Of a stretch of 64,000 bases of DNA, positions 17,118 through 24,746 are shown in pieces; the first letter of the stretch is position 1, and each line of letters starts with the position of its first letter. Below the pieces are notes generated by a model. It made no database searches. It saw only the letters and a program-made list of their open reading frames with translations, and was not told the origin of the DNA. Source of the stretch: Listeria goaensis. Lineage in GTDB: Bacteria > Bacillota > Bacilli > Lactobacillales > Listeriaceae. The position numbers were made by a program, and so were the translations under genes. Where the stretch lies: assembly GCF_900186125.1 (NCBI RefSeq), contig NZ_FYBQ01000003.1, positions 62,001-126,000 of the forward strand, in the 5' to 3' direction.

Positions 17118-17132
17118 CGAAAACCATTTCCG
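17118..17132. promoter_or_regulatory. Palindromic operator upstream of the ManA-like gene
   Basis: CGAAAACCATTTCCG; its reverse complement differs from the site at 15213-15227 at one of 15 positions. It occupies the same position relative to the promoter, so both transcription units probably answer to one regulator. Confidence 0.65.
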
Positions 17133-17181
17133 CTGTGAGAAAAAAAACCTATGAAAATGACTTTTATTTTTCAGGTTACGC

Positions 17182-17215
17182 AAAAAAGCAAGGCTGAAAA
17201 CAGCCTTGCTTTTTT
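17182..17215 (-). terminator. Terminator of rtcB
   Basis: AAGCAAGGCTG / CAGCCTTGCTT stem with loop AAAA and T runs on both sides; the rtcB stop codon sits at its edge. Confidence 0.9.
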
Positions 17216-18362
17216 ATGCTTTGAAATTATACAGCGGGCGAATGATTTCTTGAATATCCATCGTGTCCACAACGTCTTTTTCGAGTTGTTTGGCAGATTT
17301 GTAGGCTTTTGGGGCTTCATCTAATGTTTTTTTAGAAACGGAAGTTGTGAAGATGCCTTTCATTGCGCGTTGGTAGCTTTCCAGCGTGATGCTTTCTTTT
17401 GCTTTCGTTCGGCTTAAAAGGCGACCTGCTCCGTGGGGCGCTGATGAATTCCAATTGGGGTTGCCTTTTCCGACAGCAAGAATGCTCCCATCGCGCATGT
17501 TGAGCGGAACGATAATTTGTTCACCCGCCTGTGCGGAAGTTGCGCCTTTGCGCAACATATTTTGTTCTAAATCGATGTAATTGTGCGGGCAGTCAAAGCG
17601 GGAGACGACATGTTTGCTCCACTTCATTGCTTTTAGGATCACCTCGGCCATCAAAAAGCGGTTGCGTGCGGCAAATTGTTGTGCAATGTGCATATCCGCC
17701 AAATAAGCCGCTAATTTTTCTTTTTCTAAAAAAGAGAGTTCGTACGGTAATTTTAGTTTTTCTCGTTCAGCCATAAGCTCTGGCTGTTTTTTTGCGGCAA
17801 TCTTTAATTGTTTGCGCACAAGGCTCAAGCTCTCATAGGCGACTTCCTGATGATACTCCGCGATATCTTTTCCTAAAACACGACTCCCACTATGAATCAC
17901 GAGATAAATGCCATCTTTTCCTTTGTTCACTTCAATGAAATGATTTCCTCCGCCTAGTGTGCCGAGACTTCTCGCCGCATAACCACGGCGAATGGGCGCC
18001 GAAACTTCGTCCAAATTGAAGGCCGCTACTGGTAAATCATGCGTCCCACTCCCATTTGGAATGCGATTCCGAATGGTTTTATCAAGCTTATCAAAATCCA
18101 ATTTAACATTTTGTTTCAGTTTGACAACATGCAAGCCGCAGCCAATGTCCACGCCAACCAAATTAGGCACGACTTTATCTTGAAGGGTCATCGTTGTCCC
18201 AATGACGCACCCCGTTCCAGCATGCGTATCTGGCATAATGCGGATTTTACTTTTCTTTAAAAACTCTAAATTGCAAAGGGTCATAATTTGACCGATTGTT
18301 GCATCGTCCACTTGTTCTGTATAACAAATGGCTTCGTTATATTTTCCTTTAATTGTTAACAT
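17214..18362 (-). CDS. rtcB: RtcB family RNA ligase
   Basis: GTP- and Mn-dependent ligase that joins RNA 2',3'-cyclic phosphate (or 3'-phosphate) ends to 5'-OH ends, used in RNA repair. 382 residues, typical of the short bacterial type. Landmarks: GVDIGCGLHVVKL (metal-binding Asp and Cys), GTLGGGNHFIEV, HSGSRVLGKDIAEYHQ, and SAPHGAGRLLSR with the His that takes GMP. No archease gene is next to it. ATG 18362 follows GAGGAAAAGAA. It is preceded by an unusual leader (18393-18657) with two tiny ORFs, a terminator and a hairpin, suggesting attenuation control. Flanked by sugar operons with no functional link. Confidence 0.93.
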   Translation of the reverse strand: MLTIKGKYNEAICYTEQVDDATIGQIMTLCNLEFLKKSKIRIMPDTHAGTGCVIGTTMTLQDKVVPNLVGVDIGCGLHVVKLKQNVKLDFDKLDKTIRNRIPNGSGTHDLPVAAFNLDEVSAPIRRGYAARSLGTLGGGNHFIEVNKGKDGIYLVIHSGSRVLGKDIAEYHQEVAYESLSLVRKQLKIAAKKQPELMAEREKLKLPYELSFLEKEKLAAYLADMHIAQQFAARNRFLMAEVILKAMKWSKHVVSRFDCPHNYIDLEQNMLRKGATSAQAGEQIIVPLNMRDGSILAVGKGNPNWNSSAPHGAGRLLSRTKAKESITLESYQRAMKGIFTTSVSKKTLDEAPKAYKSAKQLEKDVVDTMDIQEIIRPLYNFKA

Positions 18363-18392
18363 TTCTTTTCCTCGTTTTCTCTTAAAATTTCG

Positions 18393-18416
18393 CCAAGAGA
18401 AACGTGTTTCTCTTGG
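18393..18416. repeat. Perfect hairpin just upstream of rtcB
   Basis: CCAAGAGAAA (18393-18402) and TTTCTCTTGG (18407-18416) form a 10-bp stem with a 4-nt loop. It ends 30 nt before the rtcB start and is not followed by a U run, so an RNA structure controlling translation or mRNA stability is more likely than a terminator. Confidence 0.7.
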
Positions 18417-18419
18417 GTG

Positions 18420-18449
18420 TTAGTTGTTTTTTCTAATTCTCTTTGTCAT
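18420..18449 (-). CDS. Possible 9-codon leader ORF of rtcB
   Basis: ATG-ACA-AAG-AGA-ATT-AGA-AAA-AAC-AAC-TAA encodes MTKRIRKNN. AAAGGGTG precedes the ATG by 6 nt, a usable ribosome binding site. It lies between the leader terminator and the rtcB hairpin. Its product is strongly basic; such a short frame could be chance, but its Shine-Dalgarno box and place in a structured leader argue for translation. Confidence 0.35.
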   Translation of the reverse strand: MTKRIRKNN

Positions 18450-18468
18450 TTTAATCACCCTTTCAAAA

Positions 18469-18500
18469 TAAAAAACTCCAGTTCATAAGCGAACTGAAGT
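18469..18500 (-). terminator. Leader terminator/attenuator ahead of rtcB
   Basis: Minus strand ACTTCAGTTC-GCTTAT-GAACTGGAGT followed by TTTTTTATTTT. It starts 10 nt after the stop of the 28-codon ORF and lies before rtcB, so transcription from the leader promoter must read through it to reach rtcB. Confidence 0.8.
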
Positions 18501-18509
18501 CAACCTTTA

Positions 18510-18596
18510 TTACCGGACACAATGGAAATGCAGCGGGCTAAAGGTACATTTTGCTACTTCAATTCTTATTTGCTGATTCATTTTTAATTTTCGCAT
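18510..18596 (-). CDS. 28-residue leader/small protein upstream of rtcB
   Basis: Short ORF beginning MRKLKMNQQIRIEV and ending PLHFHCVR. The ribosome binding site ATGGAGGGATAAAG is near-perfect, a promoter (-35 TTGCTT, 17 nt, -10 TAAAAT) lies 33 nt upstream, and an intrinsic terminator follows. The peptide is basic and carries two Cys and two His; no membrane segment or known domain. Either an independent miniprotein or a regulatory leader peptide whose translation controls the terminator ahead of rtcB. I do not recognise a named family. Confidence 0.6.
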   Translation of the reverse strand: MRKLKMNQQIRIEVAKCTFSPLHFHCVR

Positions 18597-18628
18597 CTTT
18601 ATCCCTCCATTTCCATCAAATTTATTTT

Positions 18629-18657
18629 ATTTTAACAAATACGGGTAAAAAAAGCAA
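18629..18657 (-). promoter_or_regulatory. Promoter of the rtcB leader
   Basis: Minus-strand -35 TTGCTT (18652-18657) and -10 TAAAAT (18629-18634), 17-nt spacer. The -35 box overlaps the 3' arm of the terminator that ends the upstream PTS operon, a compact arrangement. Confidence 0.5.
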
Positions 18658-18678
18658 AATAGGATTCGCCCATTTTGC
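18647..18678 (-). terminator. Terminator of the galactitol-type PTS operon
   Basis: GCAAAATGGG / CCTATTTTGC stem with loop CGAAT (one mismatch) followed on the minus strand by TTTTTTT; 10 nt past the last gene. Confidence 0.8.
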
Positions 18679-18687
18679 CTTTTCTAC

Positions 18688-18876
18688 TTAATCCTTTTGA
18701 TGTTTTTCAGCGATTAATTCTCGCCAACTTTTGTTTGTCTTTGGATATTTTTTTCGGTAAATTCTTTGCGTGACAATAGCTGAAATAAGCGCGAGAAACA
18801 TGAGTAGCATCGATTGAAAAATTGTGGCCACTAAAAAGAGGAGCGCGCTAATAAAAACACCAAAATTGATTGCCAT
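18688..18876 (-). CDS. Small membrane protein at the end of the PTS operon
   Basis: 62 residues. Two closely spaced hydrophobic stretches (about 4-20 and 22-38, FGVFISALLFLVATIFQSMLL and MFLALISAIVTQRIY) are followed by a basic, soluble tail (RKKYPKTNKSWRELIAEKHQ). ATG follows TTGGAGGAATAAAT. It begins 2 nt after the stop of the aldolase gene and ends at the operon terminator, so it is co-transcribed with the galactitol-type PTS genes. No family recognised. Confidence 0.7.
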   Translation of the reverse strand: MAINFGVFISALLFLVATIFQSMLLMFLALISAIVTQRIYRKKYPKTNKSWRELIAEKHQKD

Positions 18877-18878
18877 AT

Positions 18879-19529
18879 TTATTCCTCCAAATTGTAATTG
18901 AGTTCTTTTTCTTCTGTTAGGCTGTGGATATTCAGCGCATCAAACACCATAGCTTTTTGCGCGACGTATGCATTATATTCAATACGCTCCAATAAATCGT
19001 ATGCTTTATGCAAAGAGCTTTCAAGTACGACGATGCCATGTTTGTTCAGTAAACTTGCGCTAGGAACCGCCTTTTCGCCTAAATCAGCAACATGCCGCCT
19101 TACGATTTCTGCCAGTTCCTTACTTGTCGCGGGGGCAAATTCGAGTGTTGGAATCCGGCCGATTTTTTGCGTCGCTTCTGTTAAATTTGGTAAATCTACT
19201 CCGAGCGTTGCAAACAGCATGGATTCTTTTGGGTGAGCATGTAATACACACCCAATTGCTGGATTTTCGTTGTAACAAGCACGATGTAGATTAATTTCGC
19301 GTGTGACTCGGCCGTCGCCTTCTACCACCTCGTTATTTTGATCAACAACTAAAATTTCATATGGTGATAATTGGCATAATCTGGCTTGGCTCATCAAAGT
19401 GGGCGTCATAATAATATGCTCATCATTCATTTTAACCGAAACATTTCCTCCAGCTGCGTTCGTTTCAAAGCGATCAAACATGGTTTTCACAATTTTCGCT
19501 AAATCTTTACGCTCTTTTTCATATAACAT
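18879..19529 (-). CDS. Class II aldolase (AraD/FucA family)
   Basis: Zinc-dependent aldolase/epimerase superfamily member of 216 residues. Landmarks: AAGGNVSVKM (phosphate/hydroxyl-binding loop), VTREINLHRACY, CVLHAHPKESMLFA with the two zinc-binding His, and NKHGIVVLE with the third. Length and sequence fit L-fuculose-1-phosphate or related aldolases. The gene overlaps the kinase gene by one base (TAATG). In this operon it would split a sugar-phosphate made by the PTS (and possibly phosphorylated again by the PfkB kinase) into dihydroxyacetone phosphate and an aldehyde; the exact substrate is unknown. Confidence 0.88.
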   Translation of the reverse strand: MLYEKERKDLAKIVKTMFDRFETNAAGGNVSVKMNDEHIIMTPTLMSQARLCQLSPYEILVVDQNNEVVEGDGRVTREINLHRACYNENPAIGCVLHAHPKESMLFATLGVDLPNLTEATQKIGRIPTLEFAPATSKELAEIVRRHVADLGEKAVPSASLLNKHGIVVLESSLHKAYDLLERIEYNAYVAQKAMVFDALNIHSLTEEKELNYNLEE

Positions 19530-20461
19530 TACATTTCCTCCACTTCGATAATTGAAATTTTTTTACTTAAATGAGCGGCTTCTTCCACACTAAAAGTGGC
19601 GCTATCCATATACTGCACTTTGCTAGCGGCGACACTTGAAGCGCGACGAATCACATTTTCAATCGTCAAGTTAGCTGACAACCCAGCAATAAAGCCACCG
19701 ACGAAAGCATCGCCTGCTCCTGTATCACTTTTTTCACTAACTTGCGGTGCCAAAACGCGATAAACCTTACCGTTATAAGCCACATATGATCCTTTTTTCC
19801 CAAGCGAAACGACGAAATAGCGAATTTTCCCCATCAATACGCGAATATTTTGAAGCAAATCATCATTTGACTGATGTACTAAGATTTTCACTTCTTCTTC
19901 ATTCGGTTTTAAGAAATCCACGCCATTTTTAGCGGCATAGAGCAAAAATTCACCAGATAAATCGCACGCGAGGAAAGCGCCTGTTTTTTTCACCGTAGAA
20001 AATAAAGTTTTAAAATCGGCTAGCGCATAACCTGGCGGCGGTGAGCCTGCAATCACGACATAGTCGCTTTTTTTGACGTTTTCTTTGATGAAATGAAGCA
20101 GATTTTCCTTGTTTTTCTCGCTGACAGTAAAACCCGCTTCCGGCATCATCGTGCTTCCGCTCGTTGTTTCGCTAATCACGACAAAGCATTCACGTGTAGC
20201 CACATCAGGCTCGACAAAAAAGTGATGCGAAATCGCGCGTTTCTTTAAAATATCAAAAAGCTGTGCTTGATTTTGTTCGCCGATAAAGCCGAGCGCTACG
20301 TTTGGAATTTCATATTGGCTTAGCACATGTGAAACGTGAAGCCCTTTTCCGCCGCAATCAAATTCCGTGTGAACGACTCGGTTCGTTTTGCGTTTTTCTA
20401 GCTCCTCGCGAATAAAAAGGAGCCGATCAATTGCGGGGTTTAGCGTAATCGTATAAATCAT
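19529..20461 (-). CDS. PfkB family 1-phosphofructokinase/tagatose-6-phosphate kinase
   Basis: 310-residue ATP-dependent sugar-phosphate kinase. N-terminus MIYTITLNPAIDRLLF is the 1-PFK/LacC signature; GGKGLHVSHVL (first PfkB motif) and DTGAGDAFVGGFIAGL (second motif, catalytic Asp) are complete. Shares its start sequence with the FruK at 26603 but belongs to a different operon. ATG overlaps the IIC stop (ATGA). In galactitol/tagatose pathways such kinases phosphorylate tagatose-6-P or fructose-1-P-like intermediates; the substrate here depends on the PTS sugar. Confidence 0.88.
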   Translation of the reverse strand: MIYTITLNPAIDRLLFIREELEKRKTNRVVHTEFDCGGKGLHVSHVLSQYEIPNVALGFIGEQNQAQLFDILKKRAISHHFFVEPDVATRECFVVISETTSGSTMMPEAGFTVSEKNKENLLHFIKENVKKSDYVVIAGSPPPGYALADFKTLFSTVKKTGAFLACDLSGEFLLYAAKNGVDFLKPNEEEVKILVHQSNDDLLQNIRVLMGKIRYFVVSLGKKGSYVAYNGKVYRVLAPQVSEKSDTGAGDAFVGGFIAGLSANLTIENVIRRASSVAASKVQYMDSATFSVEEAAHLSKKISIIEVEEM

Positions 20462-21810
20462 TGCGCGTCCGCCTCTTCAAACTTTTGTGTACGTTTTTTC
20501 ATGACTTTCAAGTAGAAAACTAGCAGAACGAGCCAACCTACAAGTAAAACTAGGCCTATCACACTCGGTTTTGTCGCCTCCGCCGCAATAAATCGAAATA
20601 CAGGATACTCAAGTGTGCTCCACGTAATTTCCTGTCCTGCCTTTAAAGAAATCGCGCCCGTTGAATTGGCCAGCTTCGTAATGGTGTCTGCGAAAAACGT
20701 CGCAACGTATAAAAATACTGGCGTTGTAATAACCCCTAAAATGGTCATGCGGAGCAAATTGCCGCCTGTCACAACAAGCGCCGGGGCGCATAAGGAAATG
20801 TTTAAGATGCCAGCAAATGGTAGCACGCCGTTTCCAGGTAAGATGAACGAAAAGAGTAGCGTCACAGGAACCATGATGACAACGGCCACCCAAACTTCAC
20901 TACAACCAGCTAGAATGGGCCAGTCCAGCCCGATAAACAATTCGCGGTTTTTAAACTTCCTTTTCATAAACTCAGAAATGCCATCTGAAAGCGGTGATAA
21001 AGCTTGCATAAAGAGCTTAGCCACCATTGGGAATAACGTTAATGCCGCCGCGGCTTGCATCGCGAGCATTAAAATTTTCGGAATATCATAGCCAGCAGCA
21101 AGACCGAGCAAACCACCGATAATAAAACCCATCACATGATTTTCTGCAAAAATCCCAATTTTTTCTTTTAACGCATTTGCGTCCATATCTTTTCGTAAAA
21201 AAGGAATTTTCTTTAGTAGCCAATTAAACGGCATCAAGAATACGCAGAAAATCATCATTCCGTGCGATACTGTAACGCCCGGGATCCCGTTTAATTCTTG
21301 AATTTGTCGTTGGTTCGCGTCGCTAAGTAGAAGCTCAACGACAATTTGAATACCAGCAACTAAAAAGGCCAGATAATAATTTTGCGTTACGCCGTAAACT
21401 AGAACGGCCGTTAAAATTTTGCCCCATACGTTCCATAAATCGACGTTTAACGTTTTAGTTCGATTGAAAACGAGCATCAGCGCATTGATTCCGAGCTGAA
21501 CCGGAAACATGAGAAAAGCAAGCGGCCATGCCCACGCAAGGGTAGCCATTGAAGTCCAACCGCCATCTAAAATTGTCAGCCCAATACCCGTTCGCTCAGC
21601 AAGCGCCTGTGCGGCAGGCGTTAGCGCTTCAATCATAAAGCCAATCACAATGTTCATACCAAGGAAAGCTACACCTAAAATAATACCGGCGCTAAAAGCA
21701 TCGCGCACTTTCATGCGGACAATTAGACCAATAATGATCATTAAAGCTGGAACAAAAACAGCGGCTCCTAAATTTAAAACAAACTGTACAACACTTTGTA
21801 AGGATTCCAT
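20458..21810 (-). CDS. PTS galactitol-type EIIC membrane component
   Basis: 450-residue integral membrane sugar channel of the galactitol PTS family (GatC), with about 10-12 hydrophobic segments beginning FVLNLGAAVFVPALMIIIGLIVRMKVRDAF. The family trait FMKRKFKNRELFIGLDWPILAG is present. ATG follows TAGGGAG; stop overlaps the kinase start. Downstream of the matching IIB and IIA genes. The sugar could be galactitol, another polyol or a pentose; the aldolase and PfkB neighbours do not decide. Confidence 0.88.
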   Translation of the reverse strand: MESLQSVVQFVLNLGAAVFVPALMIIIGLIVRMKVRDAFSAGIILGVAFLGMNIVIGFMIEALTPAAQALAERTGIGLTILDGGWTSMATLAWAWPLAFLMFPVQLGINALMLVFNRTKTLNVDLWNVWGKILTAVLVYGVTQNYYLAFLVAGIQIVVELLLSDANQRQIQELNGIPGVTVSHGMMIFCVFLMPFNWLLKKIPFLRKDMDANALKEKIGIFAENHVMGFIIGGLLGLAAGYDIPKILMLAMQAAAALTLFPMVAKLFMQALSPLSDGISEFMKRKFKNRELFIGLDWPILAGCSEVWVAVVIMVPVTLLFSFILPGNGVLPFAGILNISLCAPALVVTGGNLLRMTILGVITTPVFLYVATFFADTITKLANSTGAISLKAGQEITWSTLEYPVFRFIAAEATKPSVIGLVLLVGWLVLLVFYLKVMKKRTQKFEEADAQ

Positions 21811-21835
21811 TACCTCACGCTCCCTATTGATTTTT

Positions 21836-22111
21836 TTATTTTAAGGCGGCTAGCAGTTTCGTTGTTTCTTCTTCCATGCCCATTCCTGTTAAAAAGGCAA
21901 TGCCATTTAAAGTTGGAATATCAAACGATTTATTTGCTTTTGTAATCGCGATATACACATCGCTCGTTCTAATGTGCTGTTCGAGCGACTTAATATCCAC
22001 CGCTTCCACAACTGCAGATACACCCTTTTCTTTTAAAATTCGGTCCACTTTCGACGCTACCGTTTGACTCGTCGCTACACCAGAACCGCATGCTACAATC
22101 ACTTTTTTCAT
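21836..22111 (-). CDS. PTS galactitol-type EIIB
   Basis: 91-residue cytosolic phosphocarrier. The phosphorylatable Cys8 sits in VACGSGVATSQTVASKV, the galactitol/lactose-type IIB loop. It relays phosphate from IIA to the incoming sugar on IIC. The ATG overlaps the IIA stop (ATGA) and follows GGAGGTTTTGAACA; the IIC gene follows after 25 nt. Confidence 0.9.
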   Translation of the reverse strand: MKKVIVACGSGVATSQTVASKVDRILKEKGVSAVVEAVDIKSLEQHIRTSDVYIAITKANKSFDIPTLNGIAFLTGMGMEEETTKLLAALK

Positions 22112-22584
22112 TGTTCAAAACCTCCAAATTGTTTTTTTAAAAAGGCCACCATGTCTTGCTTATCGTGCAGATTTTGTAACCTCTTAGAAAAATTTTCCTC
22201 GCCAAACTTTTCCATAATTTTAGCCAAAAGAGGCACTTGATTTTGTGGCTCTCGAATCCCTAAAATAAAAATCATCTGAACATCAATCACTTTATCCGTT
22301 GTTCCCATCTGTACAAATGGAATGGCATGTTCCAATTTGCTCACAAAAACAAATGGCTTCTTGACGTGACAAACATCTGTATGCGGAATGGCAATTCGAA
22401 TGTCATTCATCTCAAGGCCAGTCGGAAAAACCTTTTCCCGTTCGACAATCGCTCGAAAAAAAGAGCGCTCCACAAAATCTCCGTCTTCCAAAATCGTTGC
22501 GGCAAGACTAAAAAAGTTTTGCTGATCTGTCGCAATTTGCCCCATCAGGGTGTTTTTTTCTTGAAATAAACTGGCATACTCCAA
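22108..22584 (-). CDS. PTS EIIA, fructose/galactitol type
   Basis: 158-residue phosphocarrier of the fructose/mannitol IIA superfamily. The phosphorylated His is in IRIAIPHTDVCHVKKPF; the segment PLLAKIMEKFGEENFSKRLQ closes the domain. Start is uncertain: the frame is open to TTG 22602, but AGGGGGTGA lies directly before GTG 22587 and TTG 22584; TTG 22584 (MEYASLFQEKN) has the better spacing. Follows the regulator gene by a few nucleotides and overlaps the IIB gene. Confidence 0.85.
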   Translation of the reverse strand: MEYASLFQEKNTLMGQIATDQQNFFSLAATILEDGDFVERSFFRAIVEREKVFPTGLEMNDIRIAIPHTDVCHVKKPFVFVSKLEHAIPFVQMGTTDKVIDVQMIFILGIREPQNQVPLLAKIMEKFGEENFSKRLQNLHDKQDMVAFLKKQFGGFEQ

Positions 22585-22588
22585 CACT

Positions 22589-24586
22589 TCACCCCCTATC
22601 AATCATTTCGTATAATTCATTTTGGTTTTCTGCCGAGAGTACTAGCCGCCGTTTTTTTTCGTCTAAAAAGAGTTCGTTTAGTTTTAAGAGAAGTGAAATA
22701 TGGCGATTTTTTTCAGACGGCGCAAGAGCAACCACAATATCCACTTCGCTTCCACACGGCGTTTCAACAGGTGTTTTCAGACGAACAATTTGGATATCCG
22801 CATTTAAAACACCGTCGCCTGGTGATGCATGTGGCAAATAAATATTCGGCCCAATCATCATCGTTTCATAGTGGTCATAAAAATGGGCGCGGCATTTTTC
22901 AACGTACTGCCAAGTCACAGACCCCCGTTTTAACAGCGGCTCAAAAGCTTCCTCCACAATCGATTCCCACGTTGCATCCTCTAAAAAGCTAATTTGTTCC
23001 TCAAAAATGACCATTTCTTTCGGCGCCTTTTCAATTTGCGGCTTTTTCATAAAGAACTGATTCAATTGCTGCTCGACAAACGGGCGTTTTTCAGATGGAA
23101 TGGCTTCTTTTAGCATCGCCATAAGTTCTTTCGTTCGCATACCCTCATCAAGCAAAATTGCCTGTTCCAATTGCCTGCGCAGTTTTTTTCGTTCCAGCTT
23201 CCCTAAAATGGGCGGCACAACAAAAACCGTCGCCTGACTTTGCACGGGAACCGTCGTAAAAATAAAATCAAGATCTCCTTCCACTTCCGGAAGTTGTCTA
23301 ACGGCATAGGCCCCTTTAAAATCAATGGTCGGAAACATCATTTTTAAATTTTCAATCAATAGTTTTGAAATCGATGTCCCGCTTTGGCATAAAACAGCGG
23401 CTGAAAAAACAGGTTCGGCAGACTCCTCTTCTTGATACATCCAAGCGAGCACAATCATCGATAAAAACACAATTTCTTCCTCCGACCAGGCGTGCCCTAC
23501 TAGGCGTTCAAACGGTGCAGCCGCTTTTTTCACAATTTGAAAAGTCGGCAAATATTCCGTCTTAAATTGCTCAGCCAGTGGATTCACAATTTGAAAGCCA
23601 AGCAAATTGCGGTACACCGCCGGGCGAACATGCAGCATCACCTTTTCCTTAAACTCCGCTTTATGCGCAAACTCAGTCGCAAAATAAATTTCTAATTGCT
23701 GAATAAATTCCGTTGTCGCGTCGGCAATTTCATCGCTCTCTGAAAAATAAAGGACGGATTCGAGCAAACTAGACGCCAAAACTTGCAGAGCAAGGTATAA
23801 ATAATCCGCCTCGGATAAAAAATCATACCCCCAAAACATTTCTTTAATAACCGGGTATTCCTTGGTATTTTTAAGATCATATTTCTTAAGTTGAAAAGAC
23901 CAATCCGCACGTAAAACTTCCGCACGCTTAATGGTGCCAACTAAAATATACGGTAGCTCCTCCATTTGCTCGTCTGTAAATGTCACTTGCAGTCTTTTCT
24001 CCACACTTTCAAGCCTTTTTTTCAAAAGAAAAGTTTCACTGACAGTAATTAAATTTTTTTCGTCAAGCACAAATTTCCCGTATGGTATTTTAATGACCTC
24101 CCGCAAAAGTTCAGCAAGCTTGCTTCGAATCAAAAACTCCGCCCCATTTACCGCATAGCCTTCCTTGCGAGAATATTCCAAATGAATCCGCCTTTCATTT
24201 AAATGGTTGCGAATCCATTTGACGTCATTTAAAACGGTATTTTTGCTAACATACACATAATCTGCCAGCGCTTTAAGGGACAAAAAACGCGGTTCCATCA
24301 GAAGTTGAATTAAAATAAGTTGCCGTCTTAGTTTTACTTCATAATACGTGAACAACATTTCCTCCTCGGCAGTTAAAAGGCGATAGCATTCTTCGCGACC
24401 TTTTTCCGTCAAGCGAATCGTGCTTTCATGAATAAAAATTTTTTCTTGTTTTAGTAGATGGTTGATTTTTGAAATCCAATCTAAAAGTTCATCTTCTGAA
24501 ATTCGAAAACGCCTAGCAACCGCTAATAGCTCCGTATTTTCATGTGTTAAAAGATAGATGATTAAATCCTTACTTCCTTGTTCCAT
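22589..24586 (-). CDS. PRD-containing transcriptional regulator (BglG/MtlR-like) of the PTS operon
   Basis: 665-residue PTS-regulated activator. N-terminal winged helix domains (about 10-145; LKALADYVYVSKNTVLNDV), two PTS regulation domains with likely phosphorylated His in the 170-390 range, a IIB-like segment (AAVLCQSGTSISKLLIENLK, with Cys) and a C-terminal IIA-like domain ending with PHASPGDGVLNADIQIVRLKTP (His). This order matches MtlR/LicR/GatR-type activators. ATG follows AGGAGGGG. First gene of the operon, so autoregulated with the IIA-IIB-IIC-kinase-aldolase genes; a cre-like site lies 70 nt upstream. Confidence 0.88.
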   Translation of the reverse strand: MEQGSKDLIIYLLTHENTELLAVARRFRISEDELLDWISKINHLLKQEKIFIHESTIRLTEKGREECYRLLTAEEEMLFTYYEVKLRRQLILIQLLMEPRFLSLKALADYVYVSKNTVLNDVKWIRNHLNERRIHLEYSRKEGYAVNGAEFLIRSKLAELLREVIKIPYGKFVLDEKNLITVSETFLLKKRLESVEKRLQVTFTDEQMEELPYILVGTIKRAEVLRADWSFQLKKYDLKNTKEYPVIKEMFWGYDFLSEADYLYLALQVLASSLLESVLYFSESDEIADATTEFIQQLEIYFATEFAHKAEFKEKVMLHVRPAVYRNLLGFQIVNPLAEQFKTEYLPTFQIVKKAAAPFERLVGHAWSEEEIVFLSMIVLAWMYQEEESAEPVFSAAVLCQSGTSISKLLIENLKMMFPTIDFKGAYAVRQLPEVEGDLDFIFTTVPVQSQATVFVVPPILGKLERKKLRRQLEQAILLDEGMRTKELMAMLKEAIPSEKRPFVEQQLNQFFMKKPQIEKAPKEMVIFEEQISFLEDATWESIVEEAFEPLLKRGSVTWQYVEKCRAHFYDHYETMMIGPNIYLPHASPGDGVLNADIQIVRLKTPVETPCGSEVDIVVALAPSEKNRHISLLLKLNELFLDEKKRRLVLSAENQNELYEMIDRG

Positions 24587-24658
24587 CTACTCCCCTCCTC
24601 ATACTTTAATAGTAAATGATAACCCTTACATAAAATTGTAATTCTATCCCAATTTTAA

Positions 24659-24672
24659 ATAAAGCGCTTTCT
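24659..24672. promoter_or_regulatory. cre-like site upstream of the galactitol-type PTS operon
   Basis: ATAAAGCGCTTTCT keeps the palindromic cre core AAAGCGCTTTC but departs from the consensus at the outer bases. Placed about 75 nt upstream of the regulator start, it fits CcpA control of the operon. Confidence 0.5.
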
Positions 24673-24702
24673 TTCCTTGTGATGAAAAATTGTATTGAAC
24701 AC

Positions 24703-24730
24703 AAAAAAGCTGACACACGTGTGTGTCAGC
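24703..24730 (-). terminator. Terminator of the fru operon
   Basis: GCTGACACAC-GT-GTGTGTCAGC, preceded on the plus strand by AAAAAA, i.e. followed by a T run on the minus strand. It lies 16 nt downstream of the fruA stop. Confidence 0.85.
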
Positions 24731-24746
24731 TTAACCATTTTCAATT

